Shown here piece by piece: positions 32,547-45,521 of a DNA stretch of 64,000 bases. The notes under the pieces are model-generated. The model made no database searches and had not been told where the DNA came from. It was given only the letters and a program-made list of their open reading frames with translations. The DNA lies in contig JANTQA010000070.1 in NCBI GenBank assembly GCA_027625915.1, positions 2,361,001 to 2,425,000 on the forward strand, read 5' to 3'. The stretch is from Anaeramoeba flamelloides. Lineage: Eukaryota > Metamonada > Anaeramoebidae. The stretch's first letter is position 1. Each line of letters starts with the position of its first letter. The position numbers were made by a program, and so were the translations under genes.

Positions 32547-33469
32547 CATTTCTAACTATTTTCATTAAAGATCGCAAAGGATGAAAAATAAATAAAAAAA
32601 AAATTTTGTTTTTTGTTTTTAGTCTTTTTTATTTTTTTCATATTGTTTGCCCACAAAAAATAACATTTTCTATTGCTTTTAAAAAAAAAAAACATCTGAA
32701 TATATTTTTTTAGAAGCTTTCAGCTTCACAAATAAATATATTTGATATCTTTTAAAACCCCAGAGATTTTAATCTTAAAATATAGCACTCAATAAATATG
32801 ACTTAATAATAATATCATATATTTTCTAAATTTTTATTATTTGTTCAAGAAATTGTTATCATCTTTGAATTTAATAAATATTTTTCAAAGGATTATTATT
32901 TAGGAATTTATTTAAAAGTTTCAGAAATTAAATACAATAAATGATTCTGTTTTAAATATAATTTTAACACAACTTGGTAACTTTTGTGGAAAGATTTTGT
33001 TATAGAGTCAAATATTTGTCACATGTGTGTAAATTTATGTAATGAGTTCATTTTTCAAGAGGTAATAATTGCCTATGAATATTTATTTCTCAAAGTGTTT
33101 TTCTGCATGTCTATTCAACAGATCAATTTGTATTAATGGTTAATTTAGTTTAACTGGGTGTAAAAGTTCTAAAAACTAAATAATATAACCGGTTATAAAT
33201 AAATATCAACCTTCTAAGATTTTTTGTAAAATAGCTTTTTTTGATAAAATTTTTGCATTTGCTCTTTCAGTTTTTGAATAGATTCTGTAATTAAAGAAAT
33301 TTAAGAAACCATCATCGTATTTTCTTACATAACTCACCACACATTTCCTTTTTCATATGTGGTGTGGGTTTTGAGTAAACAAATTATTTCATTTGAAATA
33401 TGGGTTTAAGAAGTTTCATTTAGTCATTTTCACACAAAAAATCATGAATTTTTTTTTTGAAAAACAAAA

Positions 33470-34300
33470 TTAAACCTTTACTAATTTTACATTTTTTAAT
33501 AACTTTAATTATAATAAACAATATTCGTTAATAAAAGATTTTGGATCAAAACATATTTTCAAATATATTTTATAATTTAAGTTTAAAGATCTAATTTTTG
33601 AGATTCTAATATTATTTTTTTAAATTTAATAGTAAAAAAATATAGTTGTTTTTTTTTCTTGTAATTCGTGATGTAATTTATTATGTTTTAAGTGTATTTT
33701 AAATTTGATAAAATATCTTGCAAATATCTAATCAATTATTTTAACTATTAAATAATTGTCTATTCTTTTAAATTGATAAATATATATATATATATGATTT
33801 TTACGTTTTTTTTTCCCGGGATTTAACAGAATTTAGTAAAGGCCCATTGGTTTTTCCCTGTTCTTATGAATTGTCGAAAAGGCCAGCTCTCCATAATACT
33901 ATGTGACACTCGCATGCACTTTACATGTACTTTCTTACATATTTTTTTTTTGCTTAGATTGGAAAATCAAATAATTTTTTGAAACAAAAATAAAAAGTAA
34001 AAAAAAAACCTATGTAGTTTATTGAATTGGTAGGAACTTTCATAATGTTTGATTTAAATTTTAGAAAAATCCTGAAAATTAAATAAATTTTTGATTTATT
34101 ATAAAAGATAAAAAAAGGGGAGGTCGTAATCTTATCCGGGATTCAAAAGATTTAATAAAAATCAAATAATTTTACACAATTCTTTTGAATTTTGGAAAAA
34201 TGTTATCAGTTTTTTTGTTTTTTTTACTTTTTGAAACATAAAGAAAATTTATTTAATTTTCTTTGCATTTCAAAAAGTAGAAAAAAAAATGTAGATAACT
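33470..34300 (+). repeat. composite repeat G/F, copy 1
   Basis: The first half (33470-33780; GTTAATAAAAGATTTTGGAT, then AATCAATTATTTTAACTATT) is shared with 56400-56705. The second half (34135-34300) consists of two palindromic modules, GATTCAAAAGATTTAATAAA..TTCTTTTGAATTTTGG and ACTTTTTGAAA..TTTCAAAAAGTAG, of the kind arrayed at 52580-53420. Between them (33815-33935) is a G/C-richer patch with no match in the window, perhaps a separate insertion. Confidence 0.55.
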
Positions 34301-35223
34301 CAAGACTCTCTGTGTTCTTAACGGATCTTTTCGTTTATATCATCAGCGTTTAAAAATATGAAATAATATATATAAGTACCATCTAAAAATGTGGGGCAAA
34401 AAAAATATCCATCAATATAAGAATAAATTCTTTATTCAGTTATTAAACTCAAAACTTTAGACAAAAAAAAAAACGAAGCCATTAATAATAATAAAACTCT
34501 TGATTAAAATTTGTGTTTATTGATCAAAGTTTGAAGAATAAAAAATAAAAATAAAAATAAAAAAATTGCCCCTAATTTTTGGAAAAATATCCAAAATTAG
34601 TAATGTCTATTTAACAATCTTTAGTTCGATCATTTTTTCAATTTTTTTTTTTGATAATGTGTAAAATCATACTTCAATATATTTTTGATTTGATCTTTAG
34701 ATTTTTTGTTTTTCATTTGATCATTAACTTTTTGTTTTTCCCATTAACTTTTTTTGTGTTTTTTTTTTTTTTTTTTTTTTTGTTTATCTCATCTCTTTAA
34801 TTGAAGTGTACAACTGTTCTGAGCAATTTTTCCACCAAAGTCCATCGAAGTCAACTCAATTGTTTAGAATCAAAAGAATTTTTGGTTGATTTCTTATCAC
34901 ATCTCTTCTGAACTTTGTTAAATTTTGGACAATAATAATAACAAAGTAAAAATGAAAAAAATGAAGAATTCGAAAAAATAATGAAATGAGAAATTTGACT
35001 CTATTATTTTTTCAAAATTAAAAATTTTGCAAAATAATTTTAATTCAAAAAAAAATATTTAGAATCCATTAATAAAACTTCAAAATACAAGAAATTAAGT
35101 ATGATATGTTAAAAAACATATTATTGTTGTACATTTTGTATAATTGAATTAATATTAAGAAATAATTATTGAAATAAAAAATGCCCTATATTATTGGAAA
35201 TAGCTTATATATATATATATATA

Positions 35224-35777
35224 TAAACTCCATTTCACTCTAAGGGGGCCAGCCAAAAATGAAAGTGTCACTTTATTTTTAAAAATAAGATAAACTTCGA
35301 TTGTTTAGAAATATGAGAAATAATAATCTTCATATAAGAGTCGATAATTATAAAAGAAAACCCTGAACAAACCATAAATTTCAAAAAAAAAAATGGTAAA
35401 AAATTTTTTGGGCCCCATTCATTGGAACATCTCGTGCAAAATTCTCAATTTCTTTAGGAAATTAAAATTATTGATAATACGATTTTTTACTTGTAAATGT
35501 ATGAATTTTAAAAGAACATACAAAGTCTAACTTTACTTAACGCTTATTTGGTTTTTCAAACATTTTTTTTTTCAAAGTAAATTTTAAAAAAAAAATAAAA
35601 AAGAAAAGAAGAAAAAAAAAAAAAAAAAAAAAAGCAAAAAGCAAAAAACAAAAAAAAAATAAATGAAAAAAATGATTTTGATCTAAAAATTGAAAATTTT
35701 AATTTGATAAGAGGAATGAATTTAACTCATAGAATGTCTTCTATTTCTTCAATAAAACTGGGCCCCTTTGACTGAAA

Positions 35778-35786
<9 letters not shown>
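35224..35786. mobile_element. MITE family A, copy 3, inserted in a (TA)n tract
   Basis: About 563 bp with ends TAAACTCCATTTCACTCTAA..GGGGGCCAG and CTGGGCCCCTTTGACTGAAA..AGGGGTTTA. TA repeats flank both sides (35207-35223 and 35787-35815), consistent with insertion at TA. It is shorter than copies 1 and 2 and lacks their internal palindrome. An A-rich run lies at 35585-35660. Non-coding. Confidence 0.85.
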
Positions 35787-35818
<32 letters not shown>

Positions 35819-36607
35819 TTTACTTAATTCTTTTGAAACGTGGAAAACCTTGGGCGTGGAACAGTTCTACCGGGTTATAATTTTCCATGTATTTCATTTT
35901 GGTATTCGGTGAGTAGAGTGTTTTCAAATCAATTGGTTATTATTAAATCAAAAAAAAATTTCAAGAAAAATTCAACATAAATTCATTACTACATCCGTTT
36001 AAATATTTTTACAAGAAAATATACCTTTTTTCCAAAGCTGGATACTTTTTAAAATTGTAGTGCTACTAATAAAAATAAATTAAACAGTCTAAATTTTTTT
36101 AAGAACTGTGGTTAACTTATATTGTGAATAAAATCCATTAGTGGGGATGAAATGATAACAAAAGTGATAATTTTGATAAACTTAGGATTTTCAAGTTTAT
36201 TTTTCGATATCAGTTAAGTGTAAAAATAAATAAATGACATATAGTTATCCTATTGATTTTCAAATATACATTTTTTAGTTTTTTTTTATAAAAAGTGCTT
36301 TTTATACCTATAATATTTAAATATTAAAATGTCAATTCTGTAAATGATTATACAGAACATGTGTTATGTCCTTAAAAAGTTCAGTAAACATCTTGGGAAG
36401 AATCTAAGTAAGTATAAAACTAAATTTGCTTTTAAATTTCAATATCAGTATTTGAATAATAAATTGGAGAACCTTTGGATGAGTTCTCATATTTTTCAAT
36501 TCGGATTTCTTCCATCAGGGGCTCTTTGTTTACCCCTAGTTTCTAATATGTGTCAATAAAAAAAAAGACCTAAACAGATTTAAGTCAAAACAAATTCAAA
36601 TCTATTT

Positions 36608-36778
36608 AAAGGACTATAGTCTATTATCTATTTCTTAACTAATTTCTAAATGAGGATTCCTAATCTATAAAAATGTTTAATATTGAAAATAAACAGGAGT
36701 TTTCAAATCGAGGTAATTGGCAAAAAATTTTCTCAATCTCTATTAAATTTAGGTAAAAAAATTTAATAGAGATTAGTA
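36608..36778 (-). repeat. dispersed repeat family C, copy 2
   Basis: Reverse-complement match to 31050-31195: GGTAATTGGCAAAAAATTTT and CAATCTCTATTAAATTTAGG. The right end is followed at once by a short inverted TTTAATAGAGATTAG, giving a local palindrome at 36735-36778. Confidence 0.65.
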
Positions 36779-39139
36779 CCTTAAATGAAAATATTGTATG
36801 AGAGGAAAATGAAGTGAAATTTTTGTCACAGTTATTATTCAAAAAAAAAGTAGATTGGAAAGTTTAAAGTGAAAAAAGATCACTCTATGGTTAGTGATCT
36901 ATTTTCTCAAACTGATCATTTACAGATAGCACCTATCAGTAACACTTAAAATAAATTACCCATTTGAAAAAAAAAGTAAAATGGGAAAAAACAACACCAT
37001 TTTTAATTGGTAATTCTGACTGAAAATAAAAAGTCAAATCAATGAGAGGTAAATACAAATTAACTTTTAAGAATAATTCATTAGATTTTTGTTAATTAGA
37101 TCTCTAAATATGATCTATATCTACTTGATAATCAAAAACCCAATTATCATTGATTTTTGAGATTAAATAAATTAGTTCAAATTTCATTCAAAATACTAGT
37201 ATTTGGATACTAAAGGGAAATAGTTTCACTTCACTTTCAATTACCTTTTTCAAATAGAACCATTAATTACAACCTTTTCCTTGGATAAAGTAATTTATAA
37301 AAGCAAAATCTAGAAAACGATGTGATAATTTTTTCCCATTTAAAATTTATTTACCACTCTTTTAAATAATTGATCAATAATAGAAAACCCCACAGTTCTC
37401 AAAAATTAGTGTTAAAAAAAAAACTGTTGTTATACCAAGTCCTCCATTTTGCCTTTTAATTTATTGATTATATGTAAATTGATCTTATTTTTGTTTTTTG
37501 GATTCTATTAAGCTTTCCCATTCAAACCAAGTTTAACTTTTAATCCCAAATTATAAATTTAATATTCTTATTGAATCTTGATCAGTATTTATTTACTATT
37601 TGTTGCAAAATAAATGAAACAAAATTTTCATTTAGCTTTAGATAATTGTAATTTATAAATCCTCATAACCATTTCAAATTTGTAATTCCTAAACCAGCTT
37701 AAATTATGAATTTACCTTGGAGAAATGTGGCCTTTTTGATAATTAATTTTAATTCTTGGAATGTGATTTTATTTGGAAAGTTAAATGAAAATTTTGATCT
37801 TTTTATTTTATAATTAACAGTTTTATAACAAACAAATAATTTTATGTTCAAATTTCCTTTTGTTTTTTAATCTAAGAACTCCCTTTCAAAACATTTCTTT
37901 AAACTGAATTTTTTAAAAATCGATAAATTTACAATGTTTCTTCACAATTTTTGGAAAAATTCGATCTTTGAAACAAGTAAGATAATAAAATTGAAGATCC
38001 AAAAAGTAACTTTTTTAGATTATTCAATCAAATAAATTTACAATTCTGAACGATGGATAGAATTAAAAAACCGGTTTTTCACCAAAAAAATAATACAAAT
38101 TGTTCAGTTCCCAAGAGTTTATCAAATGGTAATATCAAAAAAGTAAAAGTTTTTATATAATTGCAGTTTTTCTCCTAAATCAAATTGGTTTTTTGATCAA
38201 AATTTAGATTCTTGACATAATCCCATTAACTTTCATCCCAATTAAAAATACATCAACAAAATTGATTGTTTTTTCTTCTTGTTTGGATACATTATGTGTT
38301 AAAAAAATTTTAGTTAAGTAACTTTAATATTTACAAACCTCTTCAAAATTTATTTTTTTTTATCAAATATTAAGAAAACTACATCCTATATAAAAATTTA
38401 ATGATTATAACCCAGTTGTGAACTTTATTGTTATGTATTTTTTATAAATGTGACTGTGAAGAACTTTATAATTAAAAAGATTTTTTAGAATCTCAAATTT
38501 TGAGTAATTTTGGAAAATAAACCAATAATTTTCCGATTTAATATTTGAAAACTTGAATTGCTAAAAGTTTCTAAAATAAAATCTTCTTGAAAAGAAATTC
38601 CTCAAAATACCCACTTTAGAATCCCATTGACACATCTCAAAAAAGCAAAAACTTATTATGAAAAATTATTTTGTAAAGTTATTTAAGAAGGTTCATTTTT
38701 AGATCTTTTTCAAAAATTTAAAGTTCCAAACAAATATGCACAAAAATCCAATTTCTTTGCAATTCGTCAACAATACGTTACAAACGTCAAATTTTTGTGG
38801 TGGATAAAGAAAAATATGTAAAATGTTAAATCGATTTTTCTAATTTTTTGTTGAACTTAAACGATAAAATAATGTGGTATAAATACCAAATATTCTATTT
38901 TCGGAATTAAAAATCTTTGATTTATTAAAAGGACTTTTTTTATTTGAATCAAAAAAAAGAATTTCCAATTCATTTTTTTTTAATCAAAATTTATTAAAAA
39001 CTGTAACTTTTTAAATCTTCCCTTTTTTTTAATTTCGAAATTTAATAACCACTTACTTAGTTCTTATTAACTTTGTGTTTATTTTCCATCTTCTCTTTAT
39101 TAATTTGAAATATTTCTTAATATTTAAAAAGATTCAAAA

Positions 39140-39697
39140 ATGTCATACAACAAAGACAAACCAAAAAAGCCAAGAAGCGCATGGACCTTTTACTGCATGG
39201 AAATGAGACCAAAGGTACAAAAGAAAAATGCTGATCTCAATTTCAGAGAAGTTTCCAAAAAAGTCAATGAAGAATGGAAAGAACTTTCTGAAAAAGCCAA
39301 GAAGAAATGGACCAAAGAAGCCAGAGAGGACAAAAAGAGATATGAAAAGGAATTGAAAAAATGGCAAGACGAACAAACCTCAGAATCCTCTGAAGAAGAA
39401 CTTACAAGAACAAGATACAATGGAAGAAAGAAACCAATTGCAAAACCAATTCGTCCCAGAAATGTTTACCAATTCTTTATGATGGAAAAAAAGAAAGAAC
39501 TTAAAAAGTCAAACCCAGACATGGACTCTAAAAAAGTCAACCAAAAAGTTTCTAAAGCCTGGAAAAATGTTACTGACAAAAACAAGAAAAAATATGAAAA
39601 AATGGCAAATGATGATAAAAAACGATACGAAAAAGACTTGAAGAAATACGAAAAAGAGAGACCAAAGTCTAGCTCAGAAGAATCCTCCTCTGATTAA
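39140..39697 (+). CDS. HMGB-like protein with two HMG boxes
   Basis: 185 residues in one exon. Box A spans about residues 8-76 (PKKPRSAWTFYCMEMRPKVQ .. NEEWKELSEKAKKKWTKEA .. DKKRYEKEL) and box B about 101-171 (AKPIRPRNVYQFFMMEKKKE .. SKAWKNVTDKNKKKYEKMA .. DDKKRYEKDLKK). Each keeps the aromatic core of the HMG fold. The boxes are joined by an acidic-Ser linker (QTSESSEEELTRTRYNGRKK), and the tail is SSSEESSSD, a short acidic/Ser C-terminus like HMGB and Nhp6 relatives. Such proteins bind and bend DNA without sequence preference and act in chromatin and transcription. Ser-Glu clusters are candidate CK2 sites (inference). The ATG follows an A-rich leader. The codons are markedly richer in C and G than the surroundings, as expected for a highly expressed gene. 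Confidence 0.95.
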   Translation: MSYNKDKPKKPRSAWTFYCMEMRPKVQKKNADLNFREVSKKVNEEWKELSEKAKKKWTKEAREDKKRYEKELKKWQDEQTSESSEEELTRTRYNGRKKPIAKPIRPRNVYQFFMMEKKKELKKSNPDMDSKKVNQKVSKAWKNVTDKNKKKYEKMANDDKKRYEKDLKKYEKERPKSSSEESSSD

Positions 39698-41928
39698 ATT
39701 TAAATGATTTTCCTTTTCCTATTTGAGAAATGACTTGATTTTGGTTTGTTTTTAATCAAAATTCCTAAAAAAAATATTAAGTTTTGTTTTAATAAGGAGA
39801 TAAAAAGATAATCTTTAAGATTTGTTTTCTTCTTGTTATTATGCTACTTGGTGAAATATTTTATTAACTTTTAACCCTGAAATCCCATTCTTAATTAAAT
39901 AAAAACAATCAAATATTTTTTAATTTTTCATTTTTATTATTAACTGTGTATTTTTTGCTTTTATAAGAATACCAAGTGTAGACTTGGAAAATCTGTTTGA
40001 AAAATTAAAAACTTTGTACTTTTTCTTCAGAAAGTTAACACATTAAATAAAGAAAGAAACAGACTTTAAATAATAAGTGGCTATGGTATTCCTTTTTTTG
40101 ATTTTGTAATTAAAAAGAAACTTTTTATAAATGAAGGATAAGATTTGAAAATTTTCCTCAAAAAATAGATTTATTTTTCGGAAAGTTTTTATTATTGTAA
40201 ACAAATAATTTTAAAAAAATTAAGATCATTTGGAAAAATATTCTAATTTCATTTTTTTTTTAAAATATTGATTAATTTTCCTTCATAATTGATTTTTCTT
40301 TTAGTAAATTATTGAATTATAAATGATATTTTTTATTGTAAAAGAAAATATAATCTAATCAGAAAATTTAGAGAAATTTAATTAAATTATTTCAAAATTA
40401 AACAAAAAATCATTGTTTTTTTATAATTATTATATAGAGGGATTAAATCACCCCATTCTCCAATATTTTTAAACTTATTTAGGATTTTTTTGTAAAACTT
40501 TTAAAATGAATGATTAATATCCACAAATTCAAATCAGGATATTGTAATTCTATTATTAATAATACGAAAAATTCTAATATTTTTAATAAGGGATATATTA
40601 TTGTTTTTTTCAATTTAAATATTTATATTTTAAGATAATTTTTGTATCTTAGCAAAATGGAGAGAAAATGACTAAATTCTTCAATGATTTTCAACTTTTT
40701 ATTTAGATTTACCTAATTTACGAAATCATCATTTATTTTCATTTATAGGTTTGGAGAGTAGTTTAAACGTGTAAAAAATCACCTTTCGGAAAATAGAATA
40801 TCCATTTTTTTTTCAAAATAGTAAATCATATTGGAATAGATTGATTGCAGGCATTATGCAATACTTATTAGACATTTAATGATAGATTAAAATACCCCAG
40901 AATATTTTATAGCATATTTTGATGTTATATTATGATATTTAGGTTGGTATTTGAAAAAAATAATTAATAAAGGAATTAGACCAGTTTAACCAGTTATAAG
41001 GGGTAAAAAATCCCCACTTAAAGTTGGTGAGTGAAATTGCGGCTCTAAAAAAAAATTTAAAAATATATAGTATTACCTATTTCAACATTTTCACTTTTCT
41101 AAAATTTAAGTAATAACATAAACCAAATCACAGAATCACCCTTTTGATTTTTAATTATAATTATTCAAAAAAACTAAAAAATACAATATGTTTGATTGAA
41201 TATAACAAAGAAAATCTTCAAAATTGGAAAAAAAAAGTTAATTTCAGCAATTTTGAAATTTGATCAAATTTCGAAATACAATAATATACAAGTATAAACA
41301 AATTGTATAATTTCTTACAATTAAAGCATTGTAACCGAACCTTTAAATTTCCAATATATCTTTTTATTATTTTTTTTTACATAATTTAAATTTATTAAAT
41401 TAAATATTATATTAAAATAAACAGATCCCCTTTTAACACCCATTATGACCATTTATTAAAACCCAACCGACTATTAATTTTTCTTTTATTGTTGTGAAGC
41501 ACCATTGTATGTTGCCAAGTTACTGGATCTTCTATAATTTAAATTCATTGTATTATTTATTTATTTATTGTGAGAAAGGAGTAATCAAAGAAAATTCACT
41601 AAATAAAAAAGAGAAGAAGAAAAATAATTAAAATATTAAAATATGAAAGTAAAAAAACATTATATCATTTACATGACCAAATTAAAAATTATCCATGCTC
41701 TGAAACAGGAGGAGTAAACACCCGATAGAAAGATTACTAATCATAAGACCCCACAAACCGTGATTAATAAATTGACATTCCACGACTCCTAAAGCGGCAC
41801 ACTATGAAATTCATTGTATTATAACACAAAACTAATCCAATGAATTTAACCCCTGCAAAACAATGTGTATTTTTTTTTAAAATTTCAGAATTAAAATAAA
41901 CATCTATCAATTTTTGCTTAATTTTCTC

Positions 41929-41931
<3 letters not shown>

Positions 41932-41974
<43 letters not shown>
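41932..41974. repeat. (TA)n microsatellite
   Basis: About 21 uninterrupted TA units, the longest in the window. Confidence 0.95.
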
Positions 41975-41977
<3 letters not shown>

Positions 41978-43081
41978 AATAAATTTCTAGATATTTTCTT
42001 TTTTATTTTAAAAATACACTCTATCTATAAATAAAAAAAGAAACCTGTTAAACAATAACATGTTATATATTATATTTTTCCCCATTCTTTTTATCCTTAC
42101 CAAAATCCTCTTATATATCTATATTTTACAACTTTTTTGAAAAAGTTAAAACAAAAAATAATGATTTTAAAATGAAATTTGAACAATTTGAAACCCAATA
42201 AATTGTATTAAAATAACTTATTATTTTTCATTTTTCCACTTAAATAGATTTTTTTACAATAATTTTTTTATTTATAAATATTATTGTGTAATATTTTCAT
42301 ATTTTTTTTTAGACAATAGCGCTATTATCCCAAAAAATAGTTTAACCTTATAATTTTACCGGTTTAAAGTTGCATTTTTAACTGATCAAAAACAATCAAT
42401 TGATTTAAAGATTTTTTTGTTGGAATTTAAAAAGGAAATTCAAAAAAAAAAAATGTGTAAATAATTTTTTAGTTAAAAACCTATGAGTATATTTATAGTG
42501 ATTTTTTTTTTAAACTAGTGAAAGCATTAATATTCTAAGAAAAAAAATACAAGAAAGTTATACATTTTATTGATAAGATTGTCTAATTAGTAATTATGTT
42601 GATGCTAAATGTCAAAAAAATCTGATTGAGAAAGAAACTCAGAATCGAAAAGTTTTTTTATTAGATCAATTTTTTTTTTCCATTTTTTATGAAAAAAAAT
42701 ACCTTTACATTCAATTTTTTTCTCACATCATAATGAACTTTTACCATTTTTATTACCATTTAAATTATTATTATCCAATACCAAACCTATACAACCCAGA
42801 ATATTAATCAAAATTCTTCCCTTCTTTCACAAGATAATTCTTTTGGTTAAACAAAAAATCGATTTATTCAGACAATTAAAATTTTAACCTATTTACAAAA
42901 TTTACTTAGAAACTGATTTTTGTGTTCTAATATGAAATAGGATTTTTTAAAAATAAAATTTTCTAGGAGATATTTGTAAATTAAGCAATTTTATCACCAG
43001 AATTCTAAATCAATTTTTTTTCTACGAAAAATGATGTAAATTATTATTAATATTCTTTTGAATAAGGCCAATTTATTTGTT

Positions 43082-43119
<38 letters not shown>

Positions 43120-43402
43120 GAAAAAAAGAATTTCAACAAACTTTAAAGTAATAAAAATTTTAGGAAATAGAAACCAATTTCATAGATAAATTTTTTTTAA
43201 CATCATCAACATTTTTATTTATTAATCACCTAACACCAATTAGTTTTATTTGTAGAGATTTTAATTGAAAAAAAAATCATTAAAAATCCCAACTATATAT
43301 AAACATTAAGCTTTCAAAATCACAACTTTCCAACATAAAATGAATGGAATGTGTACATTTTCAAGAATTAACTTAAGAGACGAGTATATATGAATTTTTT
43401 TA

Positions 43403-43470
43403 GGTAAATTTAATAGAGAATTAGATTTTTTTTTGCCAATCACTTGGATTTGAAAAAAAAGTGAAAAACT
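43403..43470 (+). repeat. dispersed repeat family C, partial copy 3
   Basis: AGGTAAATTTAATAGAGAAT..TTGCCAATCACTTGGATTTG matches the start of copies at 31050 and 44345. The remainder is missing. Confidence 0.6.
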
Positions 43471-43618
43471 TCTTAGTATAGTAATGAAATCTTGCTAAAT
43501 GACATTCATTAAATTTAGTTATTGTTTTTATAGAAATAAAAAATTTTTCAATTTTTTCACTTTTTTCAAAGTTGCTTTTTTTCAACTTTTTGCAAAAATA
43601 CAAAAAATAAAAAAAAAT

Positions 43619-43807
43619 ATGAGCGAGAAAGCAAAACCTTGTTATGTTTGTGGAAGGCGTACAAAAAATAGTTCGAAAAATAAACCTAAAAATGTTTTTT
43701 TGGATTCTCATAAAAAAAAGTTTGATTCAAAAAAATATACAATATATTCTTTACTCAAAACAAATGATTTTCTTTCTTTTCTTATATCATTCTTTTTTTT
43801 TTCATAA
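43619..43807 (+). CDS. possible small protein or exon with a CxxC motif
   Basis: ATG at 43619 after an A-rich leader. It reads MSEKAKPCYVCGRRTKNSSK then NKPKNVFLDSHKKKF before turning into low-complexity Phe/Ser. The first ~35 residues look protein-like, and PCYVCG could be half of a zinc knuckle. A GT donor-like site follows the Lys run near 43718, so this may be a first exon, but no second exon was found. It may equally be a relic. Confidence 0.3.
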   Translation: MSEKAKPCYVCGRRTKNSSKNKPKNVFLDSHKKKFDSKKYTIYSLLKTNDFLSFLISFFFFS

Positions 43808-44214
43808 AGCTACTCATTGAGTTTACACTCTTTTATTTTTGTTTAATTTGAAGTTTTTTTAAGTGTACTCAAATTCCCATCCTAAATTTTTTTGTCAGAG
43901 TCAAAAAAAATCAAAGAAAAGAATAAGAACTATTTTTTAAAAAAGTAATTATTGTTAAAACAAATTGAGTTCTTTATAGAGTCAGGTTGGATGAACAGAA
44001 GTGAAAGAGAAAATATCCACCCGTTTTAAATTATTTTTTCGTTTTTCAAAATGAGAATAAATATTAATTTTGAGAAAATAATTAAATCCAAAATTAATCA
44101 AAAAATTCTCATCGGTTCAAGATATTTTTTCAAAAAAATATTTTTAAAAGTCACTTTTTTTGACAGAATTGTAAAATTTTAAAAAAAACAAGAACTAAAA
44201 ATTCTAACATTGAA

Positions 44215-44490
44215 AAAACCTGTTTTTTATCAATTTTAAATATATTTCAAGATAAGGATTCCTTCTTTAGTTATTGGTCAAATAAAAAATTAATAGAGAC
44301 TAGTCCCTTAATTTTAAGAACTTGACCCATCTTAAAAATTTTTACCTAAATTTAATAGACAATTATGAAATTTTTTTACCAATTACTTAGATTTGAAAAC
44401 CCTGTTTATTTTTAATATTAAACACATTTCTAGATATGGAATACTTACTTAGAAACTGACCAAAAAAAAAAAAATTACTAGTCTCTTAAA
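44215..44490 (+). repeat. dispersed repeat family C, copies 4 (3' part) and 5 in tandem
   Basis: 44215-44310 ends TTAATAGAGACTAGTCCCTT, as in copy 1. 44345-44490 restarts TACCTAAATTTAATAGACAA and runs through ACCAATTACTTAGATTTGAA to TTACTAGTCTCTTAAA. The two lie head to tail about 35 bp apart. Confidence 0.65.
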
Positions 44491-45521
44491 TAAATAAAAA
44501 AAGAAGCCACCCGGCAATTTATTAATTACCCAATTTAAAAAGATCCTTTGAATTATTATAATAAAAATTTCACATTTTAATTTCTAATTGATTTTAAAAT
44601 TTAATTTTGTCAAAATCTTAAGATTGATTGATTTTTAGTGAATTTTTGAATTTTTAAAGTTGTGAATATTTCTTGAATTTCTTAATTAAAGAAGTTTTAT
44701 TTAATCAAAATCAAAAATATTAATAAAATCCCACTTAATTTATTGTGTTTTTTTGTTAATAGATTTAACATCATTAAAATCATGATTTTCTTATTTTTCT
44801 TCTTTTTACAAGATATTTTTTTTAAATAATCGATTAGAATTTAATATTTTTTTTTTAAAAAAAATTATATTATCAATATTATTTGTTAATTCAAACTATT
44901 ACAAATTACCAAAAGTGAGATTTACTAAAAATAAAACACAATTGAGCAAAAATTTCCTTTCCTGCCTTGATCTCTAAAAAATTTGAAACCCAAAAGATCA
45001 AGATTTTTTATTTAAAAATAATTGCAAAAAAAGGATTCTTTTTAAAAAGATTATTCAATCTACCTAGATGTAAAAATTTCGATTCAACATTACCTTTTTT
45101 TGGAACCAATTTGTTCTTTTTGTGAGGTAACAAAAGTTTGGTTGAGTTTCTTCTCTTTAATGTGTTGATCAGGAAAGTAGGGGATTTTTTTTAATTCCAA
45201 ACAAAGTACTACTGGCCTTTTTCAATTTTTAGTGTTTCTTCATTCAGTAATAATTCACCTTATCTTTGAAATATTCTAAAACTACATCAATATTTTAATT
45301 TTTTATATGCTTTTATAGCTGTTTTTGAAAATGAATTTTGGAGATAATTTTTATTGTCTCTTTAAAAGCAATCATTTCTTCAAATTGTGTTATAAATAAA
45401 AATTAATTTGATTTTGGAAAAAGTTTTTAATTAGCTTAATAACTTTAAAACTCAAATTCTAGTTCAATAAAATATTCAAAATGATTTCTACTAAAATTAA
45501 ATTAAAACTTTACTAGGTAAA

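Larger units (their letters stand above)
28831..39139. other. 10-kb gene-poor spacer
   Basis: No confident gene. It contains family C repeats (31050, 36608), a coding-like mini-frame (32397-32546), a composite repeat (33470-34300), MITE A copy 3 (35224-35786) and scattered G/C-richer patches (29310-29420, 33815-33935) with no readable protein. Sequences around 36805-36850 and 37190-37262 repeat the internal palindrome of MITE A. The rest is A/T runs. Confidence 0.55.

Noticed and set aside
41690-41830. tRNA or rRNA fragment
   Set aside because: No T-arm TTCGAAT-type box, no cloverleaf and no recognisable rRNA core sequence.
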